A stretch of DNA of 64,000 nt from Gordius sp. MW1 (GCA_964036665.1 OZ038526.1:32240001-32304000), one strand, 5' to 3'; positions 21,529 through 33,510 are shown, counted from the stretch's first letter. Made by a program: numbers and translations. The notes: generated from the letters alone by a model not told the origin.

Positions 21529-21740
21529 CGTATATGTGAATACGCGAAAGAAGAAGAGGTTAATTTTGTATAACTTTTATTAGTATAACATTTTCTACAT
21601 ATTATATTATTGCTAATTATATGTTTTAAAATTGTAAGCCACAGCCGAGTTGTAAAAACCATATGTTTTTACTTTTATTCTCTTTTGTTCGTTAGTATGT
21701 AAATTTATTAATGTCTACACAATCTCCTCTCCCTGGCCCT
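21529..21740. repeat. Dispersed repeat, GTCGTATATGTGAATACG family, copy 1
   Basis: Shares GTCGTATATGTG.ATACG, TAGTATAACATTTTCTACA, GTAAGC and CCGAGTTG landmarks with 42646-42835 and, more distantly, 57868-58170. Each copy is followed by CCTGGCC. Unit length about 200 bp; class unknown. Confidence 0.65.
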
Positions 21741-21879
21741 ACTATTTAATGTGTGGTATACTGTAGTATACCTCCTTTCCTTTACATATTTCCCTTACGT
21801 GTGTGTTACTTTTCCTCCTCCTCCCCCCCTTCCACGCGCTTGTACGTGTTTGTTATTTCTTCCCCCATCTTATATATAA

Positions 21880-22060
21880 AAATGAAACTATGTGTGTGTG
21901 TATGTATGTATGCCGCCACCAATTTTGGAGAACTACCGGACCGATTTGGCTCAAAATTTCACAGTTTATTCCCCACACTCCGGAGCGTGTTTTAATATAT
22001 GTTCCAGCCAAATCGGTCGAGTAGATTTCGAGATATTGGGTTTTATGCGTTTTTACGTTG
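21880..22060. repeat. Dispersed repeat with ACCGGACCGATTTGG core
   Basis: An ATATAAAAATGAAAC and TGTGTATGTATG lead is followed by AACTACCGGACCGATTTGGC and a later CCAAATCGGTCGAG that is its partial inverse. Repeats of this look are common in invertebrate genomes. I cannot assign a class. Confidence 0.4.
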
Positions 22061-22234
22061 TATCGAACGTCAATCAAACGCCCTGCCCTCATCACGTACT
22101 GCTGCGTATCTTATCTATCTATCGTGTAGGTAGTCTGGTGATAAATGCAGTAGGCATGTGTTGCGGAAAATGAAAACTTTTTACGCACTATCAAAGCCAT
22201 TTTTTGCTTCAATTATTATTATTATTATAGGACG

Positions 22235-22242
22235 GTCGTGTC
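22235..22242. repeat. hAT target-site duplication, left
   Basis: GTCGTGTC, identical to 25123-25130. Confidence 0.95.
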
Positions 22243-23002
22243 TAGAGATGGCACAGGGGGGAATATTCCTTCCCGGGAATATTCCCGAGGGAAAATTGAA
22301 TTTTCCCTATGATAAATTCCCTTAAAAAAATTAATGTTTTTGACACAAAATTTACGTAATATTTTATTTTTAAATTGATTTTAATTATTTAGAATTTTAT
22401 ATTTTCCTCGTGGAAACTTCTATTAGCATTTTTCCGCCTATTTAAAATTAATTGAAACCTTCTAGTCAATCACCTAATTCAAGTAAAATATAAACATCAG
22501 AATTTAAATTTTTAGCTTTTATTTTGGAATTTGACTTGCTTATTGTATATTCAAAAAGTTTACCCTATTTGTTTGACTCATCTAAGTAAATAAAATACAT
22601 ATAAACAATTTTATTTAAAGTAGCTTTTAGCTTGTTTGAATTTGAAATATAAGTTGCAAATCAACTATTTAGGTATTATTACATTACACCTACACCATTA
22701 AAATTTAAATTCTGTATTACCCTATATTTAATCTAGCACTATTTTTTGTTTCTACTTTACAAACACACCTACAATTTTAATAATATAAACAACTTAATTT
22801 AAACCTCAGGTATGTATAATTAAATTTAAAATTTTTTAACTAAATCTATTTGACATTCAATTTGATATCCTATTTAATATTTTAAAAAACACTTACACTT
22901 AAACTCAAGTAAAATTATACTAGCATTTTATTTTTAACTAGCTTTTAGCTGTATTGGATTGGCCTATATTTTAAATCATTAAATAAATTTTAATCTGGTA
23001 AG

Positions 23003-24868
23003 ATGCTTAGAAAACCATCTGATATCTGGAAACATTTTGGTAGACATACATCCTCCAATAAGAAAGGCTTTATTGCCATCTGCAACTATTGCAACCATAA
23101 ATATGACTTCCCCAACCCAACAAAAATGTCTATCCATATACAAAAATGCCCAGAATATGTAAGTGAAACAAAATGCTCAGAACTAGAAGTTTTTTCAATA
23201 TCCTCAGAATCATCTAAAACTTTTTCTGCGTCAGAACACCCCACTGTAACAACACCTGAGTTAACAACAAATTTTAACACTTCAAAACAATCCACATCAA
23301 ATATTAATCAATATTTCGATAGCATGACTCCAGTGCAACAAGAAAGATTAAATGAAAAGCTTGCACTGGCTATCTATATGTCAAATTGTCCGTTTAACAT
23401 AACAGAAAATTATTATTGGAAGGACTTTTTCAAATCTATAAAACCATCCTTCAGAATTCTACCAAGAAAGGCAATAGGAGGTTCTTTGCTAAATGACCAA
23501 TTTGACAAGATTAAAGCAGTTATAAATGAAAAACTAGAATCAGGTTCTAATTTTACATTAATTAGTGATGGTTGGACAAACATTAGGGGGGAGTCCATAA
23601 TCAATTTTATAATAATGACACCGAAACCCATATTTTTAAAATCTATAGATACAGGGACGAATGCCCAGACTGGGGATTATATAGCTGATCAATTCCTAAA
23701 GGTGATGGAAGAAATTGGCACTCAAAAATTTGTTGCCATAGTTACTGACAACGCTAAAAATATGAAGAAGGCTTGGGAAATAGTTAAGTCTAAACATCCT
23801 TCAATTGAGTGCTTTGGCTGTGCAGCTCATGGGCTTAATTTATTAATAAAAGATATCTCCAACAAAATTCCTACCATCCAAAATATTACAGCTAAAGTTA
23901 AACAAATTATAAAATACATTAAATTTAATACAATATTATCATCAACTTTTAAAGAAAAACAATGTAACAAAAATCGACTCACAACTTTGAAAATACCCTG
24001 TCCAACAAGGTGGGGTGGTATAGTTATAATGCTTAATAGTTTCCTAGTAAACAAAGATACTTTGCAGGAACTAGCTTTAACAGATACATTTGCTGATCGA
24101 AGCAAACGTTTAAATTTGCTTGATAATGATGTTTTTTGGGAGAAAATAAAAAAAATTACATTTTTTTTAGATGTAATTTTGACCAAAATAACTTGCATAG
24201 AAAGTGACTCTGGATTATTGTCTGATGTACCGGAAGCATTTCATACTATTAAAGCCCATTTCAGCGAAATTTCTAGTAAGGAATTTAGCCTAATTGATGC
24301 AAGTGTTATTAAAAAATTCGTGAGCAGAAGGAAATCGTTTTGCTGTAAGGATTTTCATATGGCAGCTAACTTGCTTGATCCACGTTATTGTGGAGTCAAC
24401 CTTACTACAAAAGAAATAGCTGAAGCAATTAACGCTATCAAGATTATTTCTCAAGGCTATAATTTCAATATAGGCCAAGTTATTGCCAATTTGGCAGAAT
24501 TTCGTGCTAAAGACGGGTTGTTTGCTGAGCGGTCAATATGGGATAGCGCTAGTTACATTTCACCCTTGACGTGGTGGAAAGGCTTGTGCACTAACCAACC
24601 CTTATCTGAAATTGCCGTGAAACTCTTTTCAATTCCAGCTACCAGTGCTGCCACAGAAAGAATTTGGTCCACATTTGGTTATGTACATTCTAAATCAAGA
24701 AATCGAATGAAAAACGACAAGGTGAAAAAGCTAGTGTCCATAAGGCACAACATGCACTTGAAAAGTAGTATCAATTTTAATGCAAAAGCGCGCTCAATAT
24801 CTTCATCTGATGAATCAATTTCATCGCTAAATGACGATAGTGACAGTTTAGATATTGACAATTTTTAA
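23003..24868 (+). CDS. hAT transposase
   Basis: An uninterrupted frame of 621 residues, a usual length for hAT transposases. An N-terminal BED zinc finger has Cys27, Cys30, His45 and Cys49 within KGFIAICNYCNHKYDF and IHIQKC. The RNase-H-fold core shows SDGWTNIRGE (first catalytic Asp near residue 190), VTDNAKNMKKAW (second Asp), the CAAHGLNLLIKDI Cys/His pair and CPTRWGG. The C-terminal dimerisation domain is LTWWKG, then FSIPATSAATERIWSTFG and SKSRNRM. The acidic Ser/Asp tail follows. It would cut and join the element ends at 22243 and 25122. No damage to conserved motifs is visible. The start is the only ATG before the BED finger. An AATAAA lies about 50 bases after the stop. Confidence 0.96.
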   Translation: MLRKPSDIWKHFGRHTSSNKKGFIAICNYCNHKYDFPNPTKMSIHIQKCPEYVSETKCSELEVFSISSESSKTFSASEHPTVTTPELTTNFNTSKQSTSNINQYFDSMTPVQQERLNEKLALAIYMSNCPFNITENYYWKDFFKSIKPSFRILPRKAIGGSLLNDQFDKIKAVINEKLESGSNFTLISDGWTNIRGESIINFIIMTPKPIFLKSIDTGTNAQTGDYIADQFLKVMEEIGTQKFVAIVTDNAKNMKKAWEIVKSKHPSIECFGCAAHGLNLLIKDISNKIPTIQNITAKVKQIIKYIKFNTILSSTFKEKQCNKNRLTTLKIPCPTRWGGIVIMLNSFLVNKDTLQELALTDTFADRSKRLNLLDNDVFWEKIKKITFFLDVILTKITCIESDSGLLSDVPEAFHTIKAHFSEISSKEFSLIDASVIKKFVSRRKSFCCKDFHMAANLLDPRYCGVNLTTKEIAEAINAIKIISQGYNFNIGQVIANLAEFRAKDGLFAERSIWDSASYISPLTWWKGLCTNQPLSEIAVKLFSIPATSAATERIWSTFGYVHSKSRNRMKNDKVKKLVSIRHNMHLKSSINFNAKARSISSSDESISSLNDDSDSLDIDNF

Positions 24869-24917
24869 TGTATATTTTTATGTAAATTTGTAATGAAATA
24901 TTGTGTATTATTGGAGA

Positions 24918-24923
24918 AATAAA
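24918..24923 (+). terminator. Polyadenylation signal of the hAT transposase gene
   Basis: AATAAA 50 bases downstream of the stop codon and inside the element. Confidence 0.6.
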
Positions 24924-25122
24924 CTTTATTAGCATTTCATTTTACACCCTAGCATCTTTTTTTCATCTAAGACTATATATTAACAATCAAAGTATTTATT
25001 TTCCCCATGAATTCCCCAAAATTCCCGTTATTTCCCAAAAATTCCCGTTATTTCCCCAAAATTCCCTATTTTCCCTGGGAATATTCCCTCGATGAAAATT
25101 CCCGGGAAATTACCCATCTCTA

Positions 25123-25130
25123 GTCGTGTC
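25123..25130. repeat. hAT target-site duplication, right
   Basis: GTCGTGTC directly after CCATCTCTA. Confidence 0.95.
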
Positions 25131-25235
25131 CCCCCCTCCTGCGTGGCTAAATAAATTAAAAAATGTAATTTTGTAATTTTTTGCACGTTAAACAAGGAGA
25201 AAAATGAAAATAGTGCCAATAAATGTTGATATATC

Positions 25236-25857
25236 CATGGGCGTAGCTAGGTTTTGAATTAGGGGGGGGGGGGCAGATTAAAAAAAAGGTCTTGACTACC
25301 CAACAATTTTCCTGAGAGCAAAAAAAAAAAAAGGTCTCGATCCAAAAATTTTCATGCAACCGTAATTTAAATTTTATTATACCAAAACAATTTTTTTTAA
25401 ACAAATAGTAGTTTATTCTAATTATCACATGGGTTAAATACATTGGTTAATAAAATATTAAAAAGAAAACGCGTTAAAATCTATTGGATGGCATTGATCC
25501 GTGTATGGAAATCGTGTTAGATTTGACGATTTCCATAGTGATCTTTTATTTTTGTGTAAATTCGCTAATAAGCATCTGTATTAATTGGAGTTAAGTTCAA
25601 ATAGGGGGGGGGGCAGCCGCGCCCCCTGCCCCCGCCTGCCTGGCTAATTAGGGGGTGGGGCAAAACATAATTTTTTTTTAATTTTTAAGGGTTTTTGTAT
25701 TGAAATCCTCGGCTGCCCCCCCCCCCTAATTTGCGAAACCAAATTTTTTTTAATGCAAAAACATTGAAAATTTAAAAAATTTATGTTTTGCCCCCCTCTA
25801 ATTGAACTTTTAAACGTTTTGCCCCCCCCCCTAATCCAAAACCTGGTTACGCCCATG
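25236..25857. mobile_element. CATGGGCG MITE composite, copy 8
   Basis: Begins CATGGGCGTAGCTAGG at 25236 and ends CCTGGTTACGCCCATG at 25857. The inside is a mixture: a GCTCTCAGG-type piece like copy 6, an unrelated stretch (about 25345-25590) and a second MITE core from 25600. The flanks do not match, so this is probably two overlapping or rearranged copies. Confidence 0.65.
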
Positions 25858-26180
25858 ATTATAGGTAAATTTGACTTAAAAAAATTTGCTTCATGAAAAT
25901 TTAAATTCGAACATTATTGAGGTAAAATTTTGTGTTTTTAACCACCCTTAAAGATATCAATTATTTGTTATTTTTCGTTAAATAACCTATATGCGTATCC
26001 GTATCCGCCTTTTGTTTATATTTTATCATAAAGGCCAGGCGCGATATTTTTTTTTGATTATAGGTAAATTTGACTTAAAAAAAATTTGCTTCATGAAAAT
26101 TTAAATTCGAACATTATTGAGGTAAAATTTTGTGTTTTTAACCACCCTTAAAAATATCAATTATTTGTTATTTTTCGTTT
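25858..26180. repeat. Direct duplication of about 124 bp
   Basis: ATTATAGGTAAATTTGACTT through TTATTTGTTATTTTTCGTT occurs at about 25857-25980 and again at 26057-26180 with almost no changes. About 75 bp separate the copies. Confidence 0.88.
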
Positions 26181-26830
26181 AGTTGAGTTTTTAAATTTTT
26201 TTTGGTAGTTTTAAATTTTCTTATTTAAATTTTTTAATTTATTTTAAAATATTTCTATATTATTTATCAACAGGCATCATTGAATTTTGTATACGCGTTC
26301 ACAACACGTACTATATCGATAATTTTACATATTTTTTTTTGATTCCTAAGTTCTTTTATGATAATTAACGAAATAACAAAGATGTAAAGAAAGAAATAAA
26401 GAATATTGTTGCGTTCGCGGTTGAGTCTTTACCTTTTCCCGCTGCCGGCCCTATACATCCCCCTATTTTCATAAATGCTTAAATCGTGTATCCGCGGACC
26501 TTTTTTAATTCCGCCGGAACATGATAACTACTTTGCCATGTTATCATTAAAAAGGTGGAAAAAAGGGTACACATTTTGTGCGTTGATCAACAGTCTATGA
26601 AGACTATGAATGTAACTTATGTATCCATACATCCCACTTCATCATTATTATTTAGGCAGTAAAAATTTAAGGAATTTTACTATCCTAATTTTTTTTAATC
26701 CTTTTTTATGATCGCGTGTATCTCGGTTAACGCATTTTTTAATCCACCCGCTCCACAGAACTTTTATCAAACATAAATTTTACATCTATAACTTTAAATT
26801 GCGATGGATTTTTTGAATTATTTTATTTAG

Positions 26831-26875
26831 GAAATGTGCCTTCCAATGATAATGTTGACAAACCTGTTGCCGGGG
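26831..26875 (+). CDS. Candidate symmetric micro-exon 1 (45 bp)
   Basis: Flanked by TTTATTTAG and GTATAC. Read in phase 1 it encodes NVPSNDNVDKPVAG, which resembles the next exon. Length divisible by three. The gene and function are unknown; I infer coding from phase, splice sites and similarity between neighbours. Confidence 0.35.
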
Positions 26876-26928
26876 GTATACTTAATAATCATATTTTTGA
26901 TTTGAATTTTATGATTTTTTTATTTTAG

Positions 26929-26970
26929 GAGTGCCTACCAATGATAGTTTCTACAAGCCTATTGCAGAAG
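26929..26970 (+). CDS. Candidate symmetric micro-exon 2 (42 bp)
   Basis: Flanked by TTATTTTAG and GTACAT. Phase 1 reading gives VPTNDSFYKPIAE, sharing VP-ND---KP-A with micro-exon 1, so the two look like a tandem exon duplication. Confidence 0.38.
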
Positions 26971-27090
26971 GTACATTTAATTATTATCACTTGTTTTCCA
27001 ATTTTATCATTTCTCTTTTTAGCCATTTCAGTCCAAGAATCAAGACCCAGTAAAAAAAATTAGTTCCAGCATTACAAATCTTAATTTTAG

Positions 27091-27168
27091 GTGAAGATCG
27101 AAGTTGGTTTCAACCATATCAACATGCGATCGACATATTATCACAATTTCCTATTTTAACTCTTCCAG
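27091..27168 (+). CDS. Candidate symmetric exon 3 (78 bp)
   Basis: Flanked by TTAATTTTAG and GTACAA. Phase 1 reading gives EDRSWFQPYQHAIDILSQ and a short hydrophobic end, with no stop. It is also divisible by three, so all three exons could be skipped without changing frame. Confidence 0.35.
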
Positions 27169-27486
27169 GTACAAAACATTATTTATTTTTTATCATATAA
27201 TGTGTTTATGTCTAAATATTTTTTACTTAATGAAAAATTTAGCCGTTAAAGGATAATCATACTTGTCTCAATAAAAATGTTTTAAGCTTTTAAATGTATA
27301 ACGCTTTATATTTAATTTATAACATTAATCGATAGTATTTTGTAGCAAATGGTCTTAAAATTAAATAGTTATAAAACAACATTATTTATGTCTCAATGAA
27401 GAAATAAAATTGTTCGCATTATAGATTTGTTATAAATAAATAAAAAGTTCATTTCTATTTTATGATTGGTCAATTATGCTAAGGGT

Positions 27487-27657
27487 AATGGGCGTAGCCA
27501 TGGGGGCGCCCCCCCCCCCCCCCCTAAATAATAAAAAAAAGTTTTTCGATGCAAAAACCCTTTAAAATTTAAAAAATTTATGTTTTGCCTCCCCTTCCCT
27601 TATTGAACTTTTAACGTTTCGCCCCCCCCCCCAGTCTAAAACCTGGCTTCGCCCATG
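27487..27657 (+). mobile_element. CATGGGCG MITE, copy 9
   Basis: Ends AATGGGCGTAGCCATGG and CCTGGCTTCGCCCATG. Flanks CTAAGGGT and TTAAGGGT match at 7 of 8. Confidence 0.88.
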
Positions 27658-27659
27658 TT

Positions 27660-28290
27660 AAGGGTCACTTGCCTATTCAAAAATAAGGTAAAAAAATAAT
27701 TCGTATTCAAAATCTACAAGGCAAACATACATTAAATTACAAAGTAGATACAAAATCGTAAGATTAAAATTTAAAAATAGCAAATATATCTTAAATATAT
27801 AAGCGTAATTTTTTTTGATATCCATTAATAGATTAACCCTTCGTGTTCGTAGGTTGGGTCAAAAATGCTAATACGGATGGTATTTGGGGTCATAATTATA
27901 CCCCAAACTTATAGCTATAACTTAGATGTTCTATAATATAAACTTGTCAAAATTTGTAAGAATAATATTTCAACTCTTATACATTCATTTATATATTAAT
28001 TTGGCTATTTGATCAAGTGGTTTAAATTTTATACCTATAATTAGAGCAACCCCCAATATTTTTCTCATAATAACTATTTTGGCCCAAAAAAATATATTTT
28101 ATTTTATGGTTTAATCAATTATACAAAAGAAGGTTGTAACTATAAATGTGCAAAATTTGGTAAAAAAATATTTTAAAAACAAGGAAATAGAGATGTTAAC
28201 ACTTAGGCAATTTTTGGCCTTTTTTTAAGGCAAAAAAAAGTTACTATTGGTCTCAACATATATTGTTATAAATTAAATTTTTTCTTATAA
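27660..28290. other. Intergenic, no identifiable feature
   Basis: AT-rich spacer between two MITEs. I see no exon, repeat or motif. Confidence 0.4.
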
Positions 28291-28305
28291 ATTTTTTATA
28301 CAGAT

Positions 28306-28755
28306 CAGAGATCAGATTTGTTAGAATTTTTCTGCCCGAACCCGGCCCGGCCCGATTTTATAATTAATCTGCCCGCCCGAGCCCGCCCGAACCCTTCTAT
28401 GTGTCCGCCCGGCAAAGCCCGAATTATCAGAGCTGCCCTCCCCGAAATGGTGTGTTTTAAAATTTTTAGCACTAATATCTTTATATTTTTTAACAATTTT
28501 ATTTTAATTTCTAATTTTTTTTAAATGAGAACTAGTATTAACAAACATTATGAAATCAATTAAAAAAGTGGCAAAATATACACAAAAACCATATAATACA
28601 TTAATTTAAAAACAAAATTGAGCCCGAATTGCCCGAATCTTGTTATGGTGCCCGCCCGGGCCCGCCCTAAAGTTAAAATTTACGACAGTTGCCCGGCCCG
28701 GCCCGTGGGCCGAACAGGCAGGTTCGGGCACCGGGCCGGGCAAATCTGGTCTCTG
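28306..28755 (+). mobile_element. GC-rich hAT-type MITE (CAGAG...CTCTG), copy 1
   Basis: Ends CAGAGATCAGATTTGTTAG and CAAATCTGGTCTCTG, with GCCCG/CGGGC repeats concentrated next to both ends and an AT-rich middle. The flanks (ATACAGAT and CAGATACA) do not form a clean duplication. The family is confirmed by the copy at 50981-51990. Confidence 0.8.
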
Positions 28756-30284
28756 CAGATACATAATAAAATATAAAAATAAAAGGGCAATATTTACATG
28801 AAAAATTTTACATAAGAAATTTTATGAGGCTATAAAAATAGTTACATATACATTTTATTCGTAGTTATATAGTCACAAATTCGCTAACTTTCACTATTAA
28901 CTATTTCATCTGCAATAAGTATTTTAAAACAATCGAGAGGAGTTTTGGCTGCCCATTCATATAACTTTACTCTAGTTAAATGCAATACAAAATTATGTTT
29001 CTTGTTCTAACATTTTTATTAGGACAATTTTTGCGCCACTTAGTATTGTCTTTTCTTTAAAATATATTATATAATAAAAGCTTCTAAGTTATTTCATATA
29101 TAAGTAACTATTTTTGGGCATATCAATTAACTCTTCTTCATCTTAAGCTCCTGTTAACTCTCACATTCATGACTATTCATGTAGATATAACCATCAGAAT
29201 CATTAAGAATTACTTGATAAAAAGTTATAACTGTTATTACATACCATCTTCAGACGAAGAACTATCAAAAATACTGCACTTTTTAAGATTAAACATTAAA
29301 AAATCAAAAAATGTGGAAAAAATCAGACAAATAAGCACTTTGAAATACCACGAGGAAAAATTTTCATGTTAAAATCAGAGTTCAGAAATGTATACAAAAA
29401 ATTTCTTCACAAATGGGTTTACAATAATGGGTTTTAATAATATATTTCAAAAAAAAATTTGAAATTATTTTTTTATATTTTATGGAACGTGGAGTCGTGA
29501 ACCCGGGCATCTAGAACACTTTCTATCTTAAAAACTTTTGGATAAAAACTAGCCAAATTTTAAAAAGATATTCTAAGGTAAATTTCGTTAAGCTACTGAA
29601 AAAATAAAATTGTAATATTCACTAATTTATTTTGTACAGCATATTTTAATGACCCCACCCGACTTACGAAGAAACACACAATAGTTTGTATTATAAAGTT
29701 CTATAAAATGGTTAATATAAAAAGGTTGCAGGCTAATGGCAAATGAATAAATGTAAGTTGAGGAGCAATAAATATAAGCAAATTGTAAATAAATTGTAAT
29801 CTTTCAACGTTTATGATTTTATTAAATGATGTAATATAAAAACAATTGCGTACACAATCTATATAACAAATAAATGTAATGTCGTATCCTCGGAGATGAT
29901 ATATCCGTGGGATACGATTTATAATTTAGTTTTATTCTACGAGAATATTGGGGATTTATTGGGTCGGCAGGGGAGACATGTCCCGGTCAGGATGGAGGGC
30001 TGGGTTATGCAAATTAGTTGATTGTATGACTAAAACAAGTTTTACACTCGAAAAAAATATTCTTTTGAAGTTTTGAGGTGACATGTCCAATATACAATAA
30101 CTTTTAAAATAATTTTTTAGTTAGCATATTCTATATATACAAGTTGTATAAAAATATGTGGTCACACACGTAAAAAGTGTCAAAATCTATGAAATGGGTC
30201 TAAATTAATTTTTTTTCGATATTTTGCACCTAGCAATATTAAATTAGGTTGTATTTTTAGAAAAAAAGTCTTACTCATACATAG
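28756..30284. other. Intergenic, no identifiable gene
   Basis: Includes a 67-codon plus-strand frame (29169-29372) with no recognised motif. A possible acceptor TTTGTACAG at 29640 precedes about 70 open bases, but nothing connects it to a gene. Confidence 0.4.
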
Positions 30285-30370
30285 AGCCCTGCAAAATGAA
30301 ATTTTTTCTGCCCGAGCCCGGCCCAAAAGACTTTTTTATTTTTGGCCAGACCCGAGCCCGACCAAATTTC
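30285..30370. mobile_element. Fragment of the GC-rich CAGAG MITE family
   Basis: A CTGCCCGAGCCCGGCCC stretch followed by GGCCAGACCCGAGCCCGACC in AT-rich surroundings matches the subterminal part of the family; both ends are missing. Confidence 0.5.
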
Positions 30371-31763
30371 TCAAATTAAAAATTTTAAAGATTTATTTTA
30401 AAATTTTTGAAAATTGTTTTCCATATAAATATTTAATGCATCAAATTATTATTACTCGTAATTTCTAACTAGGATAAGTTTGAAATCGAATTTTATTATC
30501 ACTTGCTGCAATTTATTCAGCGAATAATTTAAGACTGGAAATCTAACTTTATAAATTATATTTTATCTAACAGTTCCAAATAAAAAACTTTTTAAAATAT
30601 TTTCTTATTTTTTTTAAAGTAACAGCTATATGAGTATATTTAAATAACATTATAAGATTAGCAAGTTAGGTCAAAATATTTAGCTGAAGCTTGGAAGCTA
30701 TATTATTTATGGTCATAGACTAGATGCCGAATCCAAGTCAACCGAGAAACATACAACTGAACAAAATAAGTTAACGATGTATGGATGTCGTATTTGTTAA
30801 TACTTTTAAAACATATGATTATAAAATTAAATTTGCATAATATTATAACTTATAAATTGAGTTTAAATATAAAAGGCTATAAATTGCACATAATTACTTA
30901 AAGAAGATGCAAGAATATGATAGATTATTTTATATTGGAGTATAAATTGATAATATTGTATTTTTCTTTGTAGGTAAGAGTTGCCCAATATATATTAATC
31001 TAAGATATGAGAATATAATAGAAAATTGGATATTAGACTCTAAGTTGTATAATATGTTAGCTTTTAAAGTAAATTTAAACGTTAAAGTGACATAATAATA
31101 GCCGTAAACTACTTTTCTTACACTTAGCGTTGTATCCACTTTGTAAGCAATTTACCCAAAAAGGAGTATAACCGCCTTACTCTACATCCAGAAACCTAAA
31201 AATTTTAATAAACGTGACAATAACATTTTGATGAATATTCCAAATCTTAAACTTAAATAAAATAGTCCTAAATATGCAGTACACAGTTTGGCAAGTTTAA
31301 AAATAACTTAGATCCTAAACCTCCCCATGACCATTTTTATTTTTACTTTAAAAGCAAAATTGTTAAATAGTTAAATAATTGATTTAATATTTTAAAAATT
31401 AATATTGACATCCATATATATATATTAAATGTCAGCAAAACATTAATGATGTGAGGATAATATTAAATTTAATCTTTAAAAATAAAAGAAGGCTGCTAAA
31501 GATTATCCATGAAGCTTATATGCAAAAAATATCTGTGGGCAAATTTAGATTGAAAAGGCGCTATTTGTTCTCGAACGATCAGCAAATGCTTAATGAGAAA
31601 CAATTGCGCATCCACCGAACTACATTAGGTCCTTATCAATGAAGTAGCCGTAGTCAAGGATTCTAGGCAGGCCAGCTGATAGATATTCGTGAGAGTATCA
31701 TACTAATTAAGAAAAGCTGGAAATTTGATGTTAAACCTAAAATTCTTATATATTTTTTTTTAG

Positions 31764-31829
31764 GAAACAGATCCTCCAAAGCTAAATACTCACCCAGCTT
31801 TATTTTACGCCAAAAAATCGGCATTTGAT
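31764..31829 (+). CDS. Candidate terminal exon of the micro-exon gene
   Basis: Acceptor TTTTTTTTTAG, phase 1 entry, reads NRSSKAKYSPSFILRQKIGI then stop at 31829. AATAAA follows at 31966. The link to the micro-exons 4.6 kb upstream is only suggested by phase and strand. Confidence 0.2.
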
Positions 31830-32440
31830 AGCTAAATATAATTACAAATCTTTATCTGACACATGGCCCGTGTTGGCTATTGACGAATGTGATGAATAAT
31901 TTTTTTTTTATTTATAATATTATTTTATGCTCGTTTATTGTATATTTCATGTATCAATTTTACCGAATAAAAGCATTTTAACAAAAAAAAGTCTTATATT
32001 AAATACATTATAATTTATAATAACAAACAAATCAGTTTCACGTTTAAATTGTAATGCATTGCAGATTTTGGTAGAGTTTTTCGCGGTGATCACGAATATA
32101 TTTCCAAATTTTCCCTATACGCCAGGTTTTTGAAATATTTGCTGGCAAAGTTGCTAAAATCAGCGATTTTGGCGTTTTTCAAACGCCAATAATTTGCAAA
32201 ATCAGTAAAATTTTAATTTAATAACTTTAATTTATAAATTAAGGGGAGAGGAATCCATTAAATCCTTGTTAATTTAATAAAAATATAATTAGTAATTGAA
32301 ACATTATAAATACAACCTTTATTTATACTTTATAAAACACAAATAAAAATCTAATTGATTTTGTAACGGGCTTTTAGCTCGCATTAATTATACCTAGACC
32401 GTGCCCGAGCCCGTTACATTATTTTAAGGCCCATCCAGGC

Positions 32441-32444
32441 CCGG
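32441..32444. repeat. CCGG at the left edge of the Ginger1 pair
   Basis: Four-base target sequence before TGTAACG. It recurs between the two elements (35422-35425) and after the second (39655-39658). Confidence 0.8.
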
Positions 32445-32739
32445 TGTAACGTAAGATTTTGTCTCCGTTAAAATCGTCTCCACGTGAATTACACATTCTC
32501 ATTGGTTGAAAACCACGAAATGATATGTTTTTGACATGTCACGTGTTTTTTATAAGAACGTGATTGAACGAAAATTAGCCAGAATCACTGTTATTTTCGT
32601 ATCCATTTCCATCAAAATTGTATCCAGCAATTCTACTTCAATTAATATAAAGTTATACATCAAATAAGGTATTTACAAACTTTTTCACTAGCTTGATGTT
32701 TATATGATCAAGAAATATATAGTTAATTTATAAAATTTT

Positions 32740-33510
32740 AGTAGTTTATTTTTTGAATAATTGATCCCATATCAAGTTATTAGTAAGTTATTGATATAAT
32801 CATTCTTAAAAGTAAGTTGCACTTAGCTATAAGATCATATGGTTATTCTATAATATTTTAGTAGTTTATCTTTTGAATAATTGATCCTATATCAAGTTAT
32901 TAGTAACTTATTGATATAATCATTCTTAAAAGTAAGTTGCACTTAGCTATGAGATCATATGGTTATTCTATAATATTTTAGTAGTTTATCTTTTGAATAA
33001 TTGATCCTATATCAAGTTATTAGTAACTTATTGATATAATCATTCTTAAAGTAAGTTGCACTTAGCTATGAGATCATATGGTTAATATTTTAGTAGTTTA
33101 TCTTTTGAATAATTGATCCTGTATCAAGTTATTAGTAAGTTATTGATATAATCATTCTTAAAAGTAAGTTGCACTTAGCTATAAGATCATATGGTTATTC
33201 TATAATATTTTAGTAGTTTATTTTTTGAATAATTGATCCTATATCAAGTTATTAGTAAGTTATTGATATAATCATTCTTAAAAGTAAGTTTCACTTAGCT
33301 ATAAGATCATATGGTTATTATATAATATTTTAGTAGTTTATCTTTTAAATAATTGATCCTATATCAAGTTATTAGTAAGTTATTGATATAATCATTCTTA
33401 AAAGTAAGTTGCACTTAGCTATAAGATCATATGGTTATTCTATAATATTTTAGTAATTTATCTTTTTAATAATTGATCCTATATCAAGTTATTAGTAAGT
33501 TAATTGATAT
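32740..33510. repeat. 120-bp tandem array in left Ginger1 copy
   Basis: About 6.5 units of 112-120 bp beginning GTAGTTTAT(C/T)TTTTGAATAA at 32740, 32860, 32980, 33092, 33212, 33332 and 33452. Units are over 90% alike by eye. It lies between the terminal repeat and the first coding exon, so it may contain promoter or transposase-binding sequence. Confidence 0.93.

Larger units (their letters stand above)
22243..25122 (+). mobile_element. Complete hAT DNA transposon
   Basis: Terminal inverted repeats TAGAGATGG and CCATCTCTA bound a 2880-bp element. Its target duplication GTCGTGTC is perfect at 22235-22242 and 25123-25130. The 8-bp duplication and the transposase inside define the hAT superfamily. 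Subterminal regions hold repeated GGGAATATTCCC-type and AATTCCCGTTATTTCCC motifs, typical of transposase binding sites. With intact ends and an open transposase it could be autonomous. Confidence 0.96.

Noticed and set aside
32740-33510. CRISPR-like array
   Set aside because: Units are contiguous 120-bp repeats with no unique spacers, inside a eukaryotic transposon.
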